Positions 7,921 to 16,292 of a stretch of DNA of 64,000 nucleotides are shown in pieces. Source of the DNA: Pseudomonadota bacterium (lineage in GTDB: Bacteria > Pseudomonadota > Gammaproteobacteria > Steroidobacterales > Steroidobacteraceae); contig JAEZFW010000060.1 of NCBI GenBank assembly GCA_023417315.1, forward strand, positions 1 to 64,000. The letters run 5' to 3'. The position numbers and the translations under genes are program-made. Each line of letters begins with the position of its first letter. The stretch's first letter is position 1. The notes under the pieces were generated by a model. That model ran no database searches. It was not told where the DNA came from and saw only the letters and a program-made list of their open reading frames with translations.

Positions 7921-8566
7921 TCCCCGTACGCGCGAGCCATGCCGTCACGACATTCTTCAGCTCATTCAGCCTTCCATGGAAGAAATGCCCGATATCTGGC
8001 AATAGCTGAAACTCTGGCGGGTGCGTCAGTTGCTCTATCCACGCACGTACGGCTTGAGGATCCACGATGTCGTCTGCATCGCCTTGCACGACGAGCCACG
8101 GGCACCTCGGGAGTCGATCGAGCGGAACGTGCACGCGATCGACTGCAGGTGCGACGGTCACCAGACGTGCCGGATGGGTCGCGACGGCAGCGCGAATCGC
8201 CACGGCACCGCCGAACGAAAACCCAGCCAGTGAGATGTCCGCGCTGGGCCAGCGCGAGCGTGCCCACTCGACGACGGCGATCGCATCCTCGCTCTCACCT
8301 TCTGCGTGCGCGTATTCCCCCGCGCTCTTGCCGACGCCGCGAAAGTTGAAACGTACGGCCGTGAAACCCGCGGCGTTGAAGCTCTTGGCGAGCATGTGCG
8401 CGACTTTGTTCGTCATCGTTCCGCCCTGCAGCGGATGCGGATGACACACCACGGCTACCCGTTGACCTTCCGCGCCCACGGGGGTATCGATGATCGCCTC
8501 CAGATCGCCTGTCGGACCAGGAATGAACACGGTTTCGCTATTCACTTGCACGGGGACTGGTGTCAT
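7895..8566 (-). CDS. Alpha/beta hydrolase (COG2945-type)
   Basis: A 223-residue serine hydrolase of the alpha/beta fold. The nucleophile elbow GFSFGG places Ser at residue 117; the oxyanion-side motif CHPHPLQGGTM is characteristic of the COG2945 family; a late Asp in GDADDIVD and His in DIGHFFHG complete a plausible triad. No signal peptide is visible, so it is probably cytosolic. The substrate is unknown. The last residues, SDEVRSEK, are encoded by repeated words of element C, showing that the element supplied the end of this gene. Confidence 0.85.
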   Translation of the reverse strand: MTPVPVQVNSETVFIPGPTGDLEAIIDTPVGAEGQRVAVVCHPHPLQGGTMTNKVAHMLAKSFNAAGFTAVRFNFRGVGKSAGEYAHAEGESEDAIAVVEWARSRWPSADISLAGFSFGGAVAIRAAVATHPARLVTVAPAVDRVHVPLDRLPRCPWLVVQGDADDIVDPQAVRAWIEQLTHPPEFQLLPDIGHFFHGRLNELKNVVTAWLARTGSDEVRSEK

Positions 8567-8699
8567 CCGATGAGCCTAACGGATGCCAAGCAGGTTTTCC
8601 GCTATTCCTCTTTCCCCCGGTGGCATTGGTTAGATTGCGCGGCTACCATCGGCCGCAAATCGCCAAATGTGCTGGCGCAACCCGTCGTAAGAATCGGGC

Positions 8700-9935
8700 A
8701 TGAGCGAACACCACTTCAGCACCTGGGACAATCGCGACGAGGTTTGTGCCCGGAACTACGATCCGTTGCCCGTCACGCTAGTACGCGGGGAAGGCGTGTA
8801 TGTCTGGGACACGGCCGGCCGCCGCTATCTCGACATGATGAGCGCGTACTCCGCGGTGAGTCACGGCCATTCTCATCCGGCGCTCGTGGCGGCACTCACA
8901 CGACAGGCGGAACGGCTCGCGATCGTGTCGCGCGCATTCAAGACAGACCAGCTCGAACCTTTCCTGCGACGCGCCTGCCACATGACTGGAATGGACATGG
9001 CGCTGCCCATGAACACCGGTGCGGAGGCAGTCGAGACTGCGATCAAAGCCGCGCGTAAGTGGGCTTATCGCGTCAAACACATCGAGGACGAGGAGTGCGA
9101 GATCATCGCGTGCGAAGGCAACTTCCACGGCCGCACGCTCGGTGCGATCGCCTTGTCTACCGAACCGCAATATCGCGACGGCTTCGGACCGTTCATGCCG
9201 GGAGTTCGAATCGTTCCGTTCGGAGATGCCGATGCCCTGGAACGCGCAATCACGCCGAACACGGCGGCGTTCCTCTTCGAACCGATGCAAGGCGAAGCGG
9301 GCATTCGAGTTCCTGCAGCAGGGTATCTGAAGCGCTGTGCCGAAATCTGTCGCGCACATCGTGTGCTCCTGATTGCGGACGAGGTGCAGACCGGTCTGGG
9401 CCGAACCGGCCGCGTGCTCGCCTGCGATCACGAGGGCATTCGTCCGGACGGCCTGATTCTGGGCAAAGCCCTCGGCGGAGGTTTGCTTCCAGTGTCATTG
9501 TTCCTTGCGAGTCGCGAGGTCATGAGCGTCTTTACGCCGGGAGACCATGGCAGCACGTTCGGCGGCAATCCGTTGTCGGCGGCGGTGGGGCTGGCGGCGC
9601 TCGAGCTCTTGGAGAAGGAGCGATTGATCGAGCGAAGCGCCGAGCTTGGCGAATATCTACTCGCCGGCTTGCGACGCATTCAAAGTCCGTCCATCCGCGA
9701 GGTCCGCGGCAAGGGCTTGTGGTGCGGTGTAGAGTTCGATCCTGCGGCGATCCGTGCGCGCACCGTCGCTGAACGCTTGCTGCAGGCAGGTATCTTGACG
9801 AAGGACACGCACCAGACGGTCATCCGGTTCGCACCGCCGCTCGTCATCGAGCAATCCCAGCTCGATTGGGCATTGGATACGTTTCAGAATGTTCTCGATG
9901 GGATTGCTGAGAAGCGGTTAGCGGTTAGCGGTTAG
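8700..9935 (+). CDS. rocD: Ornithine--oxo-acid aminotransferase
   Basis: Transfers the delta-amino group of ornithine to 2-oxoglutarate, giving glutamate semialdehyde (in equilibrium with pyrroline-5-carboxylate). The 411-residue product is a class III PLP aminotransferase. The PLP lysine is K256 in LILGKALGGG, ADEVQTGLGRTG is the cofactor-binding signature, and YSAVSHGHSHP near 50-60 resembles RocD. Assignment over acetylornithine aminotransferase rests on overall pattern and on the arginase and ornithine cyclodeaminase genes in the same window. The final residues EKRLAVSG are encoded by element D. Confidence 0.85.
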   Translation: MSEHHFSTWDNRDEVCARNYDPLPVTLVRGEGVYVWDTAGRRYLDMMSAYSAVSHGHSHPALVAALTRQAERLAIVSRAFKTDQLEPFLRRACHMTGMDMALPMNTGAEAVETAIKAARKWAYRVKHIEDEECEIIACEGNFHGRTLGAIALSTEPQYRDGFGPFMPGVRIVPFGDADALERAITPNTAAFLFEPMQGEAGIRVPAAGYLKRCAEICRAHRVLLIADEVQTGLGRTGRVLACDHEGIRPDGLILGKALGGGLLPVSLFLASREVMSVFTPGDHGSTFGGNPLSAAVGLAALELLEKERLIERSAELGEYLLAGLRRIQSPSIREVRGKGLWCGVEFDPAAIRARTVAERLLQAGILTKDTHQTVIRFAPPLVIEQSQLDWALDTFQNVLDGIAEKRLAVSG

Positions 9936-10010
9936 TCCAGATCGGGCAGCTCGTGCGCGACGCTCCTCCGTCTCTGATCTAACCCCTAACCGCTAACCGC
10001 TAACCGCTTC
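9911..10010. repeat. Hairpin repeat element D (word GCGGTTA)
   Basis: Left arm GAAGCGGTTA then GCGGTTA words to 9935, core TCCAGA. Right arm core TCTGA (9973-9977), then TAACCCC and three TAACCGC words ending TTC at 10010. Apart from one extra word the arms are perfect inverted copies. The rocD stop codon (9933-9935) is the TAG inside the last left-arm word. The same word is used in A and J. Confidence 0.92.
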
Positions 10011-10090
10011 TATCCTACTGGGAACCGCATGGCGCTCGCGTCGCTTTGGATGGCACACTTTCCGTTCTCGCGAAGAGCAAAGAGGCCGCC

Positions 10091-10717
10091 ATGCAGCTCA
10101 CATCCGCCAGCTTCCTCAACGATCAGCCCATCCCCGAGCAGTTTGCCTTCGGCGCGCACGATTCCGTGCTGCACATTCGTTTAGCGTCGAATCACAATCC
10201 GCACCTCAAGTGGACCGGCGCACCTGCGAACACGCGCTCGTTCGCGCTCATCTGTGTCGATCCGGATGCGCCGAGCAAGCCGGATGACGTCAACAAAGAA
10301 GGGCGTGTCGTTCCAGCGAGTCTGCCGCGCGCGGATTTTTATCATTGGGTGATGGTCGATATCCCGGCATCGGTCACCGAGATCGCGGCAGGCGAATGCT
10401 CGGATGGAATCGTCGCCGGCGGAAAGAAAGAGTTGAAGGGCCCTAAGGGCTCACGCCAGGGAATCAACGATTACACCGGCTGGTTCGCGGAGGACCCGGA
10501 CATGGCCGGCACCTATCGCGGTTACGACGGTCCCTGCCCGCCTTGGAACGACATGCGAGTCCATCGCTACCATTTCACCCTCTACGCACTCGATTGCGAA
10601 CGGGCCAAAGTGCCCGACGATTTCACGGCGGTGGAGGCACTCGAAGCGATTCGACCGCATCTGCTTGCGGAAGCCCGCATCACGGGGACGTATGCAATCA
10701 ACCCGGGAGTGAAGTGA
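10091..10717 (+). CDS. YbhB/YbcL-family (PEBP-like) protein
   Basis: A 208-residue member of the phosphatidylethanolamine-binding protein fold, called Raf-kinase-inhibitor-like in bacteria. Seen in sequence: CVDPDAPSKPDD for the first ligand-pocket motif, and YDGPCPPWND followed by HRYHFTLYALD for the second. No signal peptide is visible, so it is probably cytosolic. The physiological ligand is unknown. I chose the ATG at 10091 (MQLTSASF) because it matches the family start; an in-frame start at 10046 adds 15 unconserved residues. It is bracketed by elements D and E. Confidence 0.88.
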   Translation: MQLTSASFLNDQPIPEQFAFGAHDSVLHIRLASNHNPHLKWTGAPANTRSFALICVDPDAPSKPDDVNKEGRVVPASLPRADFYHWVMVDIPASVTEIAAGECSDGIVAGGKKELKGPKGSRQGINDYTGWFAEDPDMAGTYRGYDGPCPPWNDMRVHRYHFTLYALDCERAKVPDDFTAVEALEAIRPHLLAEARITGTYAINPGVK

Positions 10718-10728
10718 GTGTCGCGTGA

Positions 10729-10846
10729 GACGGGTAGACGTGTAGACGTCAGAGGGTGTCGCTCCTCGTATGATCGCAACAGGTACACTCAACGACCCAC
10801 GCCTTCGTTCAACGTCTACACGGCCGCACGTTTGCACGTCCACACG
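10729..10846. repeat. Hairpin repeat element E (word GTAGACGT)
   Basis: Left arm ends GTAGACGTGTAGACGT and core CAGAGG. Right arm begins ACGTCTACAC (10812-10821), pairing with GTGTAGACGT (10740-10749), then continues with diverged CGCACGT/TGCACGT words. The loop is about 60 nt. It starts some 11 nt after the ybhB-like stop codon. Confidence 0.75.
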
Positions 10847-10874
10847 AGCAACAATCTGAAAGAGTGCCTCACGC

Positions 10875-11369
10875 ATGAAGATTGCGCTTCCTTTGCTTGC
10901 AGCTACCTTGCTAGTCCTTACCGCCTGTTCCCGCGAAGAGCCGGCTCCGGTTACACAGCCTCAAGCACAGGAAACCACGCGTCCGCCCGCTCCCGCACCC
11001 GTTACGGAGCTGCAGCGCATCGATCTGCACGTGGCGCCGGGCGAAGGGATCTCGCAAGGACAAGTTGCAGTCGTGCATTACACAGGTTGGTTGCACGACC
11101 CGATCTCGCCGCAGAGCAAAGGTAAGAAGTTCGACAGCTCGCGTGACCGCGGCCAACCGTTCCGCTTCACGATTGGCGCGGGAGAAGTGATCAGAGGCTG
11201 GGAGGAAGGCGTTCAAGGGATGCGTGTCGGGAGTCAACGACGGCTCATCATCCCTTCCGATCTTGGCTATGGCGAACGGGGCGCAGGCGGTGGCGTCATC
11301 CCGCCGAACGCAACGCTCGTCTTCGATGTCGAATTACTCGCCATCGAAGAGGCTGACCTGCCGAAGTGA
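10875..11369 (+). CDS. FKBP-type peptidyl-prolyl isomerase lipoprotein
   Basis: A periplasm-facing lipoprotein that should catalyse prolyl cis-trans isomerisation. The 164-residue product starts with a signal peptide and lipobox LTAC (lipidated Cys near residue 17), then a Pro/Ala-rich linker, then one FKBP domain (about 48-160). Active-site-like segments are [30 protein letters not shown] and [15 protein letters not shown]. The absence of Asp after the Cys favours the outer membrane. Elements E and F flank it; it converges with htpG. Confidence 0.92.
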   Translation: MKIALPLLAATLLVLTACSREEPAPVTQPQAQETTRPPAPAPVTELQRIDLHVAPGEGISQGQVAVVHYTGWLHDPISPQSKGKKFDSSRDRGQPFRFTIGAGEVIRGWEEGVQGMRVGSQRRLIIPSDLGYGERGAGGGVIPPNATLVFDVELLAIEEADLPK

Positions 11370-11385
11370 GCCGCGCGCTCGGATC

Positions 11386-11494
11386 GTGTGGGTGTGCAGA
11401 GGGCAGCCCTCGAACGGCTGCACGTGTAGACGTCAGCAGCTCTCGACGGCGGGACCTACGCTTCCCTCTGACGTCTACACGCCTACACGCACCC
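11386..11494. repeat. Hairpin repeat element F (word GTAGACGT)
   Basis: GTGTAGACGTCAG (11424-11436) pairs perfectly with CTGACGTCTACAC (11468-11480); a further CCTACACGCACCC word extends the right arm. The left arm holds an additional inner palindrome, GGGCAGCC...GGCTGC. It lies between the converging fkbp and htpG genes, about 17 and 23 nt from the two stop codons. Confidence 0.8.
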
Positions 11495-11517
11495 TATCTC
11501 CAGACGGCTCTCGATAC

Positions 11518-13395
11518 CTAGCTCATCGACAGCAGCAATCGGTTCAAACGCTGCACGAATGCCGCTGGCTCGGGAAGCTGGCTGCCTTCTGCCAGTGTTG
11601 CTTGCTCGAAGACGAGCATCGTGAGATCCGCGAATGTCGCATCGTCGCTCGTCGAGGCAACGCGTTGCATGAGCGGATGGGTCGGATTGACCTCGAGCGC
11701 CGGCTTTGTATCAGGAGCTTTTTGGCCAGCAGCCTCCAGGATGCGGCGCATTTGAGCTCCAAGGTCGTGCTCGGCTAAGACGAGACACGCTGGCGAATCG
11801 GCGAGGCGTACCGTCGTGCGTACGTCGCTGACGCGCTCGCCGAGCACTTTCTTGATTCGCTCGATCAGTTGCGCGTGCTCTTTCGAGAGCGATTCCTGCG
11901 CCTTCTTTTCTTCGTCCGTCTGCACGGCGCCCAGGTCGAGCTCGCCGCGTGCAACGTTGCGTAGCGGCTTGCCATCGTACTCGCGCAGGTGATCCATCAA
12001 CCAGTCGTCCACCCGGTCGCATAGCAGAAGCACCTCGATCCCTTTCTTGCGCAGCATCTCCAGATGCGGGCTCGATTTAGCTGCCGCGAAGGTTTCGGCG
12101 ATGACGTAATAGATCGAGCTCTGGCCGGGCTTCATGCGAGCGATGTAGTCATCGAGAGACACACTCTGATCTTCTTGATCCGTGTGTGTGCTTGCGAAGC
12201 GCAAGAGCTTCGCGATTCGATCCTTGTTCGCGTGATCCTCTGCCGGTCCTTCCTTCAATACCGAGCCGAACTCTTTCCAGAGGGTTGCGTACTTCTCGGA
12301 TTCTTCTTTCGCAAGCTTCGCGAGCATGTCGATCACGCGGCGCGTGAGGCCCGTGCGCATGGAATCGATCGCAGGGTCCTGTTGAAGCATCTCGCGCGAG
12401 ATATTGAGCGGCAGATCGGCCGAATCGACGACACCTTTTACGAAACGCAGATACAACGGGAGGAACTGCTCGGCGTCGTCCATGATGAACACGCGGCGCA
12501 CATACAGCTTGAGGCCGCGAACGCCCTCGCGATGCCAAAGATCGAACGGCGCTCTCGAAGGGATATACAGGAGGCTCGTGTATTCCTTCTTACCTTCGAC
12601 CTTGCCGTGCGACCAAGCGAGAGGATCCGTGAAGTCGTGCGAGATGTGCCTGTAAAACTCCTTGTACTCCTCGTCCTTGACCTCCGCTCGAGCGCGCGTC
12701 CAGAGCGCTTGAGCATGGTTGACGGTTTCGTACTCGGCATCCTTCTCAGATTTGCGCATCCGCACGGGGAATGCGATATGGTCGGAGTACTTCCGCACGA
12801 GCGCGCGAATTCGCAAGTCATCTGCGAAATCGTGCTCGCCGTCTTTCAGCTGGAGCACGATCTTCGTACCGCGGGCAGGTAGCTCGACTTGAGCGACCGA
12901 GAACTCGCCTTCGCCGCGAGAGGACCAGTGAACGCCTGCGCTTGCAGGCTCCCCAGCCTTGCGCGAGAACACGTCTACGTGATCCGCGACGATAAACGAT
13001 GAGTAGAAGCCCACACCGAACTGACCGATGAGCTGCGCGTCCTTCTTCTGATCGCCAGTGAGCTTCGAGAGAAATTCCGCGGTGCCGGACTTCGCGATCG
13101 TACCCAGATGCTCGATGGCTTCATCGCGCGTCATGCCGATCCCGTTGTCGGTGATCGTGATCGTGTGCGCTTTCTCGTCTGCTTCGATCGTGATCGCGAG
13201 CTCCGCAGCGCCTTCCAGGAGCTCCGGTTTCGCCAGTGCCTCGAAGCGAAGCTTGTCGCAGGCATCTGATGCATTCGAGATGAGCTCACGCAGGAAGATT
13301 TCCTTGTGACTGTACAGCGAATGGATCATCAGCTTGAGAAGCTGCTTGACCTCGGCCTGAAACCCCATCGTCTGGGCGACGTTCGCCTCGCTCAT
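11518..13395 (-). CDS. htpG: Molecular chaperone HtpG (bacterial Hsp90)
   Basis: ATP-dependent cytosolic chaperone. The 625-residue length from the ATG at 13395 ([13 protein letters not shown]) matches E. coli HtpG (624). It contains the GHKL ATPase motifs [25 protein letters not shown] and [11 protein letters not shown], followed by the middle and C-terminal dimerisation domains. An upstream in-frame start at 13413 adds six residues and is less likely, because GGAGGG sits correctly for 13395. A sigma-32-type promoter lies about 50-77 nt upstream, and hairpin element G sits just beyond it. Confidence 0.97.
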   Translation of the reverse strand: MSEANVAQTMGFQAEVKQLLKLMIHSLYSHKEIFLRELISNASDACDKLRFEALAKPELLEGAAELAITIEADEKAHTITITDNGIGMTRDEAIEHLGTIAKSGTAEFLSKLTGDQKKDAQLIGQFGVGFYSSFIVADHVDVFSRKAGEPASAGVHWSSRGEGEFSVAQVELPARGTKIVLQLKDGEHDFADDLRIRALVRKYSDHIAFPVRMRKSEKDAEYETVNHAQALWTRARAEVKDEEYKEFYRHISHDFTDPLAWSHGKVEGKKEYTSLLYIPSRAPFDLWHREGVRGLKLYVRRVFIMDDAEQFLPLYLRFVKGVVDSADLPLNISREMLQQDPAIDSMRTGLTRRVIDMLAKLAKEESEKYATLWKEFGSVLKEGPAEDHANKDRIAKLLRFASTHTDQEDQSVSLDDYIARMKPGQSSIYYVIAETFAAAKSSPHLEMLRKKGIEVLLLCDRVDDWLMDHLREYDGKPLRNVARGELDLGAVQTDEEKKAQESLSKEHAQLIERIKKVLGERVSDVRTTVRLADSPACLVLAEHDLGAQMRRILEAAGQKAPDTKPALEVNPTHPLMQRVASTSDDATFADLTMLVFEQATLAEGSQLPEPAAFVQRLNRLLLSMS

Positions 13396-13444
13396 TGTTC
13401 TCAAACCCTCCAACTTGGAACTGCGGAATCTATCAAGCCCGCGC

Positions 13445-13472
13445 GTATGGGGACGGAACGAGGAGAATCAAG
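13445..13472 (-). promoter_or_regulatory. Sigma-32 (heat-shock) promoter of htpG
   Basis: On the minus strand: CTTGAT (13472-13467), 14-nt spacer, CCCCATAC (13452-13445). The sigma-32 consensus is CTTGAAA, 11-16 nt, CCCCATNT. The predicted start near 13438 leaves a leader of about 43 nt before the htpG ATG. Confidence 0.8.
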
Positions 13473-13496
13473 GGCCGGCCAGCACTGCTGGCGGCC

Positions 13497-13630
13497 GACT
13501 GGCTAACCGGCCAACTGGCTCACTGGCTACTGGCCACTGGCCAGACTCAGAAAAGAAGGAAGGCGGAGCAGCCGCCGTTCTGGAAATGTTCTGGCCAGTT
13601 GGCCAGTGGCCAGTGAGCCAGTCGGCCAGA
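13497..13630. repeat. Hairpin repeat element G (word CTGGCCA)
   Basis: Left arm of ACTGGCTAACCGGCCAACTG-type words (13497-13543), core CTCAGAA, then a loop with its own hairpin GGCGGAGCAGCCGCC (13563-13577), then right arm TTCTGGCCAGTTGGCCAGTG and further copies to 13630. Stem potential exceeds 40 bp with mismatches. It touches the stop codon of the 80-residue gene (13632) and sits upstream of the htpG promoter. Confidence 0.88.
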
Positions 13631-13631
13631 T

Positions 13632-13874
13632 TCAGTAGTCGCGGCGGCGATTCGATTGAGTTACCGCACGGCGGCGGCGAATCGCTTCGATCAACGAGGC
13701 GGAGAGGACGAGGCCGATCGCTCCGAGGGCGATATGCGGTGAACGAACTAGGGCAAACCCTGTAGCCACGAAGAGTGAAAGCGCGAGCGTCAAACCTAGG
13801 AGCTTCGGTATGAGATGGCGCAGCGCGTGCAAGGCGTCATCGAGGTTATCGGCCCACAACAACAAGAATTCCAT
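13632..13874 (-). CDS. Small two-helix membrane protein, unknown function
   Basis: An 80-residue protein, not recognised. It has two hydrophobic stretches (about 22-45 and 48-66) separated by a short turn, an N-terminal acidic segment (LLLWADNLDDAL) and a basic tail (EAIRRRRAVTQSNRRRDY), predicting both ends in the cytoplasm. It is divergent from parA, and the shared upstream region holds two CRP-type sites. The stop codon abuts element G. Reality as a gene is likely because of the clean membrane pattern and an open reading frame beginning with ATG. Confidence 0.6.
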   Translation of the reverse strand: MEFLLLWADNLDDALHALRHLIPKLLGLTLALSLFVATGFALVRSPHIALGAIGLVLSASLIEAIRRRRAVTQSNRRRDY

Positions 13875-13928
13875 TGCGTATCCCTCGTCTCGTCGCGAAC
13901 GACTCTACGCGGAGTCAAATGCGTTCGA

Positions 13929-13944
13929 TGTGAGACGACTCACA
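13929..13944. promoter_or_regulatory. CRP/Clp-type operator 1
   Basis: TGTGA (13929-13933), six bases, TCACA (13940-13944): an exact match to the CRP half-site consensus. The centre is 62 bp upstream of the 80-residue protein start and about 120 bp upstream of parA. Confidence 0.65.
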
Positions 13945-13962
13945 GCGGTTTAGATTGCAGCG

Positions 13963-13978
13963 AGTGACGATCGTCACA
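13963..13978. promoter_or_regulatory. CRP/Clp-type operator 2
   Basis: AGTGA (13963-13967), CGATCG, TCACA (13974-13978); the inner 14 bp GTGACGATCGTCAC are a perfect palindrome. The centre is 34 bp from operator 1 and about 86 bp upstream of the parA start. Confidence 0.6.
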
Positions 13979-14055
13979 CTACTGACCTTGCGCCCTACTC
14001 GACCGGTGCGTAGGCTTTCTCGAGCAGTTTTAGTCAAATCGATCGCGGCGCCCGC

Positions 14056-14793
14056 ATGCAGAAGATCGTTCTACTGAATCCCAAAGGTGGTTCGGGCAAG
14101 ACCACGATCGCGACCAATTTGGCGAGCTATTTCGCCGTGGCCGGCCTACGGCCGACCCTGATGGACCTGGACGCGCAAGGCTCGAGCACACGTTGGTTGA
14201 GCAAGCGCGCCAAAGGTCAAATTCCAATCCACGGCATTGCAGGCTATGAGCGCAACTCGCGCGTGACCCGCAGCTTCGCAACGCGCCTCCCGCTCGATAC
14301 CGAACGGCTCATCGTCGATACGGCCGCAGCGCTCGAGCCGCAGCGCCTCCCCGAGATCACGCGCAACGCCACAGCCGTGCTGGTACCAGTGCTGCCGTCC
14401 GACATCGACATTCATGCGGCGGCGAAATGTATCTCGGACCTGCTGCTGATCGCAAAGATTCGCCGCGAGGAACAACGCATCGCGGTCATCGCGAACCGCG
14501 TGAAGAAGCACACACTCATGTACAAGTCGCTGATGAAGTTCCTCGACTCGCTGCAGATCCCCGTGATCTCGACCTTGCGAGACTCGCAGAACTACATCAA
14601 GGCGGCGGAATCGGGCATCGGCATCTTCGAGATGAAGCCGTATCAGGTTCGAGAAGATCTCGACCAGTGGTTGCCGCTGCTCGGCTGGGTTTCACAACGC
14701 CGCGCACTTGAAATCGCGCCGGGCTCTCCTGCCCTCACCTCCTCCCTGATGGCCACTGCGATCGCACCGACGCCGGCAGCGATGGCAACGTGA
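14056..14793 (+). CDS. Orphan ParA-family ATPase
   Basis: A 245-residue deviant Walker ATPase of the ParA/MinD class. It has the P-loop KGGSGKTT with the signature lysine (residues 10-17), and LMDLDAQGSST as Walker A'. No parB-like gene or parS-like site is next to it, and it is not at an origin, so it is not the chromosome partition ParA. Orphan ParAs often position chemoreceptor arrays, pili or other cargo; which one applies here is unknown. The C-terminal tail (APGSPALTSS...) is low-complexity. Two CRP-type sites lie upstream and element H follows the stop codon by 8 nt. Confidence 0.88.
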   Translation: MQKIVLLNPKGGSGKTTIATNLASYFAVAGLRPTLMDLDAQGSSTRWLSKRAKGQIPIHGIAGYERNSRVTRSFATRLPLDTERLIVDTAAALEPQRLPEITRNATAVLVPVLPSDIDIHAAAKCISDLLLIAKIRREEQRIAVIANRVKKHTLMYKSLMKFLDSLQIPVISTLRDSQNYIKAAESGIGIFEMKPYQVREDLDQWLPLLGWVSQRRALEIAPGSPALTSSLMATAIAPTPAAMAT

Positions 14794-14801
14794 GACTGCA
14801 G

Positions 14802-15036
14802 GTGACGGGTGACGCGTGACGGGCAGAGGCGTGCTGACACCCTGAACGGTACTGCGCAACGAATAATCAGAAGAAGAATCTATCTCTCGCAACGACGCGG
14901 AGACGCAAAGGAAAGAAAAGCTTTCGGAAGACGTAGCGCTTCGACGAACGCTTGCGATGACTTGAGCGGTTGTTCGCCCGGGAGCGCGAGCAATCTCTTG
15001 CGCGTCACTCGTCACCTGTCACCCGTCACAAGTCAC
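14802..15036. repeat. Hairpin repeat element H (word GTGACGG), long loop
   Basis: Left arm GTGACGG, GTGACGC, GTGACGG (14802-14822), then GCAGAGG. Right arm GCGTCAC, TCGTCAC, CTGTCAC, CCGTCAC, AAGTCAC (15002-15036). The loop is unusually long, about 170 nt, and contains an inner 8-bp word pair ACGCGGAG/ACGCAAAG (near 14895-14910). It fills the space between the convergent parA and 78-residue genes; its right edge touches the latter's stop codon (15037). Confidence 0.85.
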
Positions 15037-15273
15037 TTACTTCTTGTCCTTATCCCAACCGTGCCGAACCTTGTCCGTCCAGTTCTTGTAGTTCGTCCAG
15101 CTGTAGAGTGAACGTGTGATCGCGGCGTGGCGTGGATTCGCGGGCTGCGCGCGATCGAGCCAGTTGCGTTGCGGCTCGCGGCCGCCTGCACGCACGACCG
15201 TTCCATTCGTTTCCCCGACCCAGGCGCGGTGACGTCCAGTCGCGGTCATCTCATCGGGTTTGTGCTCTGACAT
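15037..15273 (-). CDS. Small hydrophilic protein, unknown function
   Basis: A 78-residue protein, not recognised. The ATG at 15273 (MSEHKPDEMT) has a CAGGAG ribosome-binding site about 9 nt upstream, so it is preferred over an upstream start at 15348. The protein is rich in Trp and Arg, with no membrane segment or cysteine; the C-terminal part SLYSWTNYKNWTDKVRHGWD has a regular aromatic spacing. The last codons (KDKK) and stop abut the right arm of element H. I do not assign a function. Confidence 0.6.
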   Translation of the reverse strand: MSEHKPDEMTATGRHRAWVGETNGTVVRAGGREPQRNWLDRAQPANPRHAAITRSLYSWTNYKNWTDKVRHGWDKDKK

Positions 15274-15453
15274 GATCGTGCTCTCCTGTGTGAGCGACGG
15301 TAGCGAGCGAGGGGTCCTGAGGTGAGGAACTGCATCACAGCGATGCATCCCGGTCGTGGGAGTGCGACAACCATCGCAGTTGCGAGCGCACGAGGTGTCT
15401 AAAGCACGTCACTGAGTGACGCGAAATGCGCGGCGATTTAACAGCTCATTATT

Positions 15454-15480
15454 GGAGCAGCGCGCAAGGAGCGCCGCTCC
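15454..15480. other. Short hairpin in the gap 15274-15480
   Basis: GGAGCAGCGC (15454-15463) can pair with GCGCCGCTCC (15471-15480) with one mismatch. It adjoins element I. The rest of the gap, 15274-15453, shows the upstream region of the 78-residue gene and a CGTCACTGAGTGACG palindrome (about 15408-15422), nothing else I can name. Confidence 0.4.
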
Positions 15481-15598
15481 GAAGTGACGGAGTGGCGAAG
15501 TCAGAACCGGAACACATGACTGCGGACCTCGTGTGATCGAGAAACGCGGAGCAATCTGACTTCGTCACTCTGTCACTTTGTCACTTCGTCACTTTCGC
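15481..15598. repeat. Hairpin repeat element I (word GTGACGAA)
   Basis: Left arm GAAGTGACGGAGTGGCGAA then core GTCAGAA (to 15506). Right arm core TCTGAC (15555-15560), then TTCGTCAC, TCTGTCAC, TTTGTCAC, TTCGTCAC to about 15592. The loop is about 48 nt. The stop codon of the 239-residue gene (15573-15575) lies within the right arm. Same word family as C, with different mutations. Confidence 0.88.
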
Positions 15599-16292
15599 TT
15601 TGCAGGAGCGCTTCGAACGCCGGCCGAATCTCCCCGAGGATGTCGTGAATCGCGGCGGGCACGAGGCTGCTGTAGACATCGAGGAGCACGATCGCGTTCA
15701 CGATTGCATCTTGGCGCGTGGCAGCGCGCAGGCGTTGCGCCATGCCGCGATTCACGGCGTGAACACCGCGATACACACGTTCCAACTGTTCGAGCTTAAG
15801 ATCTGCAGGGGCACCGTCGCGATCCGCGAAGTGTTGCGCGACGAGGTACATCGCAGCGACTCGATATGCCGTCTCGGATTCGCTCGAGAACGGCAGATGG
15901 AAGCGTGCCATCGGTCTGAACACGGCAGTCTTTGGACAACCGCTCGATGCCATGACCAAACCCATTAGGGAAGCGAGCGCCTGCTGCGCCGACAGGGTTG
16001 CGGTGACCGATCGCTCTTCGCTTTCGACGGTGACACGCACGGTGTCGTATGAGACGAGATCTTCGAAGCCGCTGATGACGGTCGAGAGATGCACCGCCGC
16101 GGGACATCGCATGCCTGCAGAAGCGGTAAACGGACAGCCTGTACACTGGTTGAAGCCGAGCTCGGTCCAGGCAGGCAAATCCTTCCGAGTAGAAGGCGTC
16201 AGCTCCGCCGTGTCGCGGTCCATCTCTAAAGCGAAAGCACGCTCGGAAGAGTCGGGGAACGTGAATCGATACTTGAGTACGAGCTTGCTCAT
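15573..16292 (-). CDS. Uncharacterised four-cysteine protein (possibly DUF6901)
   Basis: A 239-residue cytosolic protein. I think it matches the DUF6901 family, but this needs a profile search. Seen in sequence: a C-x2-C pair at 50 and 53, C63 in MRCPAA and C119 in SSGCPK, a pattern that could hold a metal or Fe-S centre. The second half is helical. Its ATG overlaps the ppnN stop codon (ATGA, 16289-16292), indicating translational coupling. The last residues SDEVTK are encoded by element I words, parallel to the end of the hydrolase at 7895. Confidence 0.65.
   Translation of the reverse strand: MSKLVLKYRFTFPDSSERAFALEMDRDTAELTPSTRKDLPAWTELGFNQCTGCPFTASAGMRCPAAVHLSTVISGFEDLVSYDTVRVTVESEERSVTATLSAQQALASLMGLVMASSGCPKTAVFRPMARFHLPFSSESETAYRVAAMYLVAQHFADRDGAPADLKLEQLERVYRGVHAVNRGMAQRLRAATRQDAIVNAIVLLDVYSSLVPAAIHDILGEIRPAFEALLQSESDEVTK

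Noticed and set aside
14056..14793. ParA considered as marker of the replication origin
   Set aside because: No parB, parS-like TGTTTCACGTGAAACA, dnaA or gid genes are nearby.
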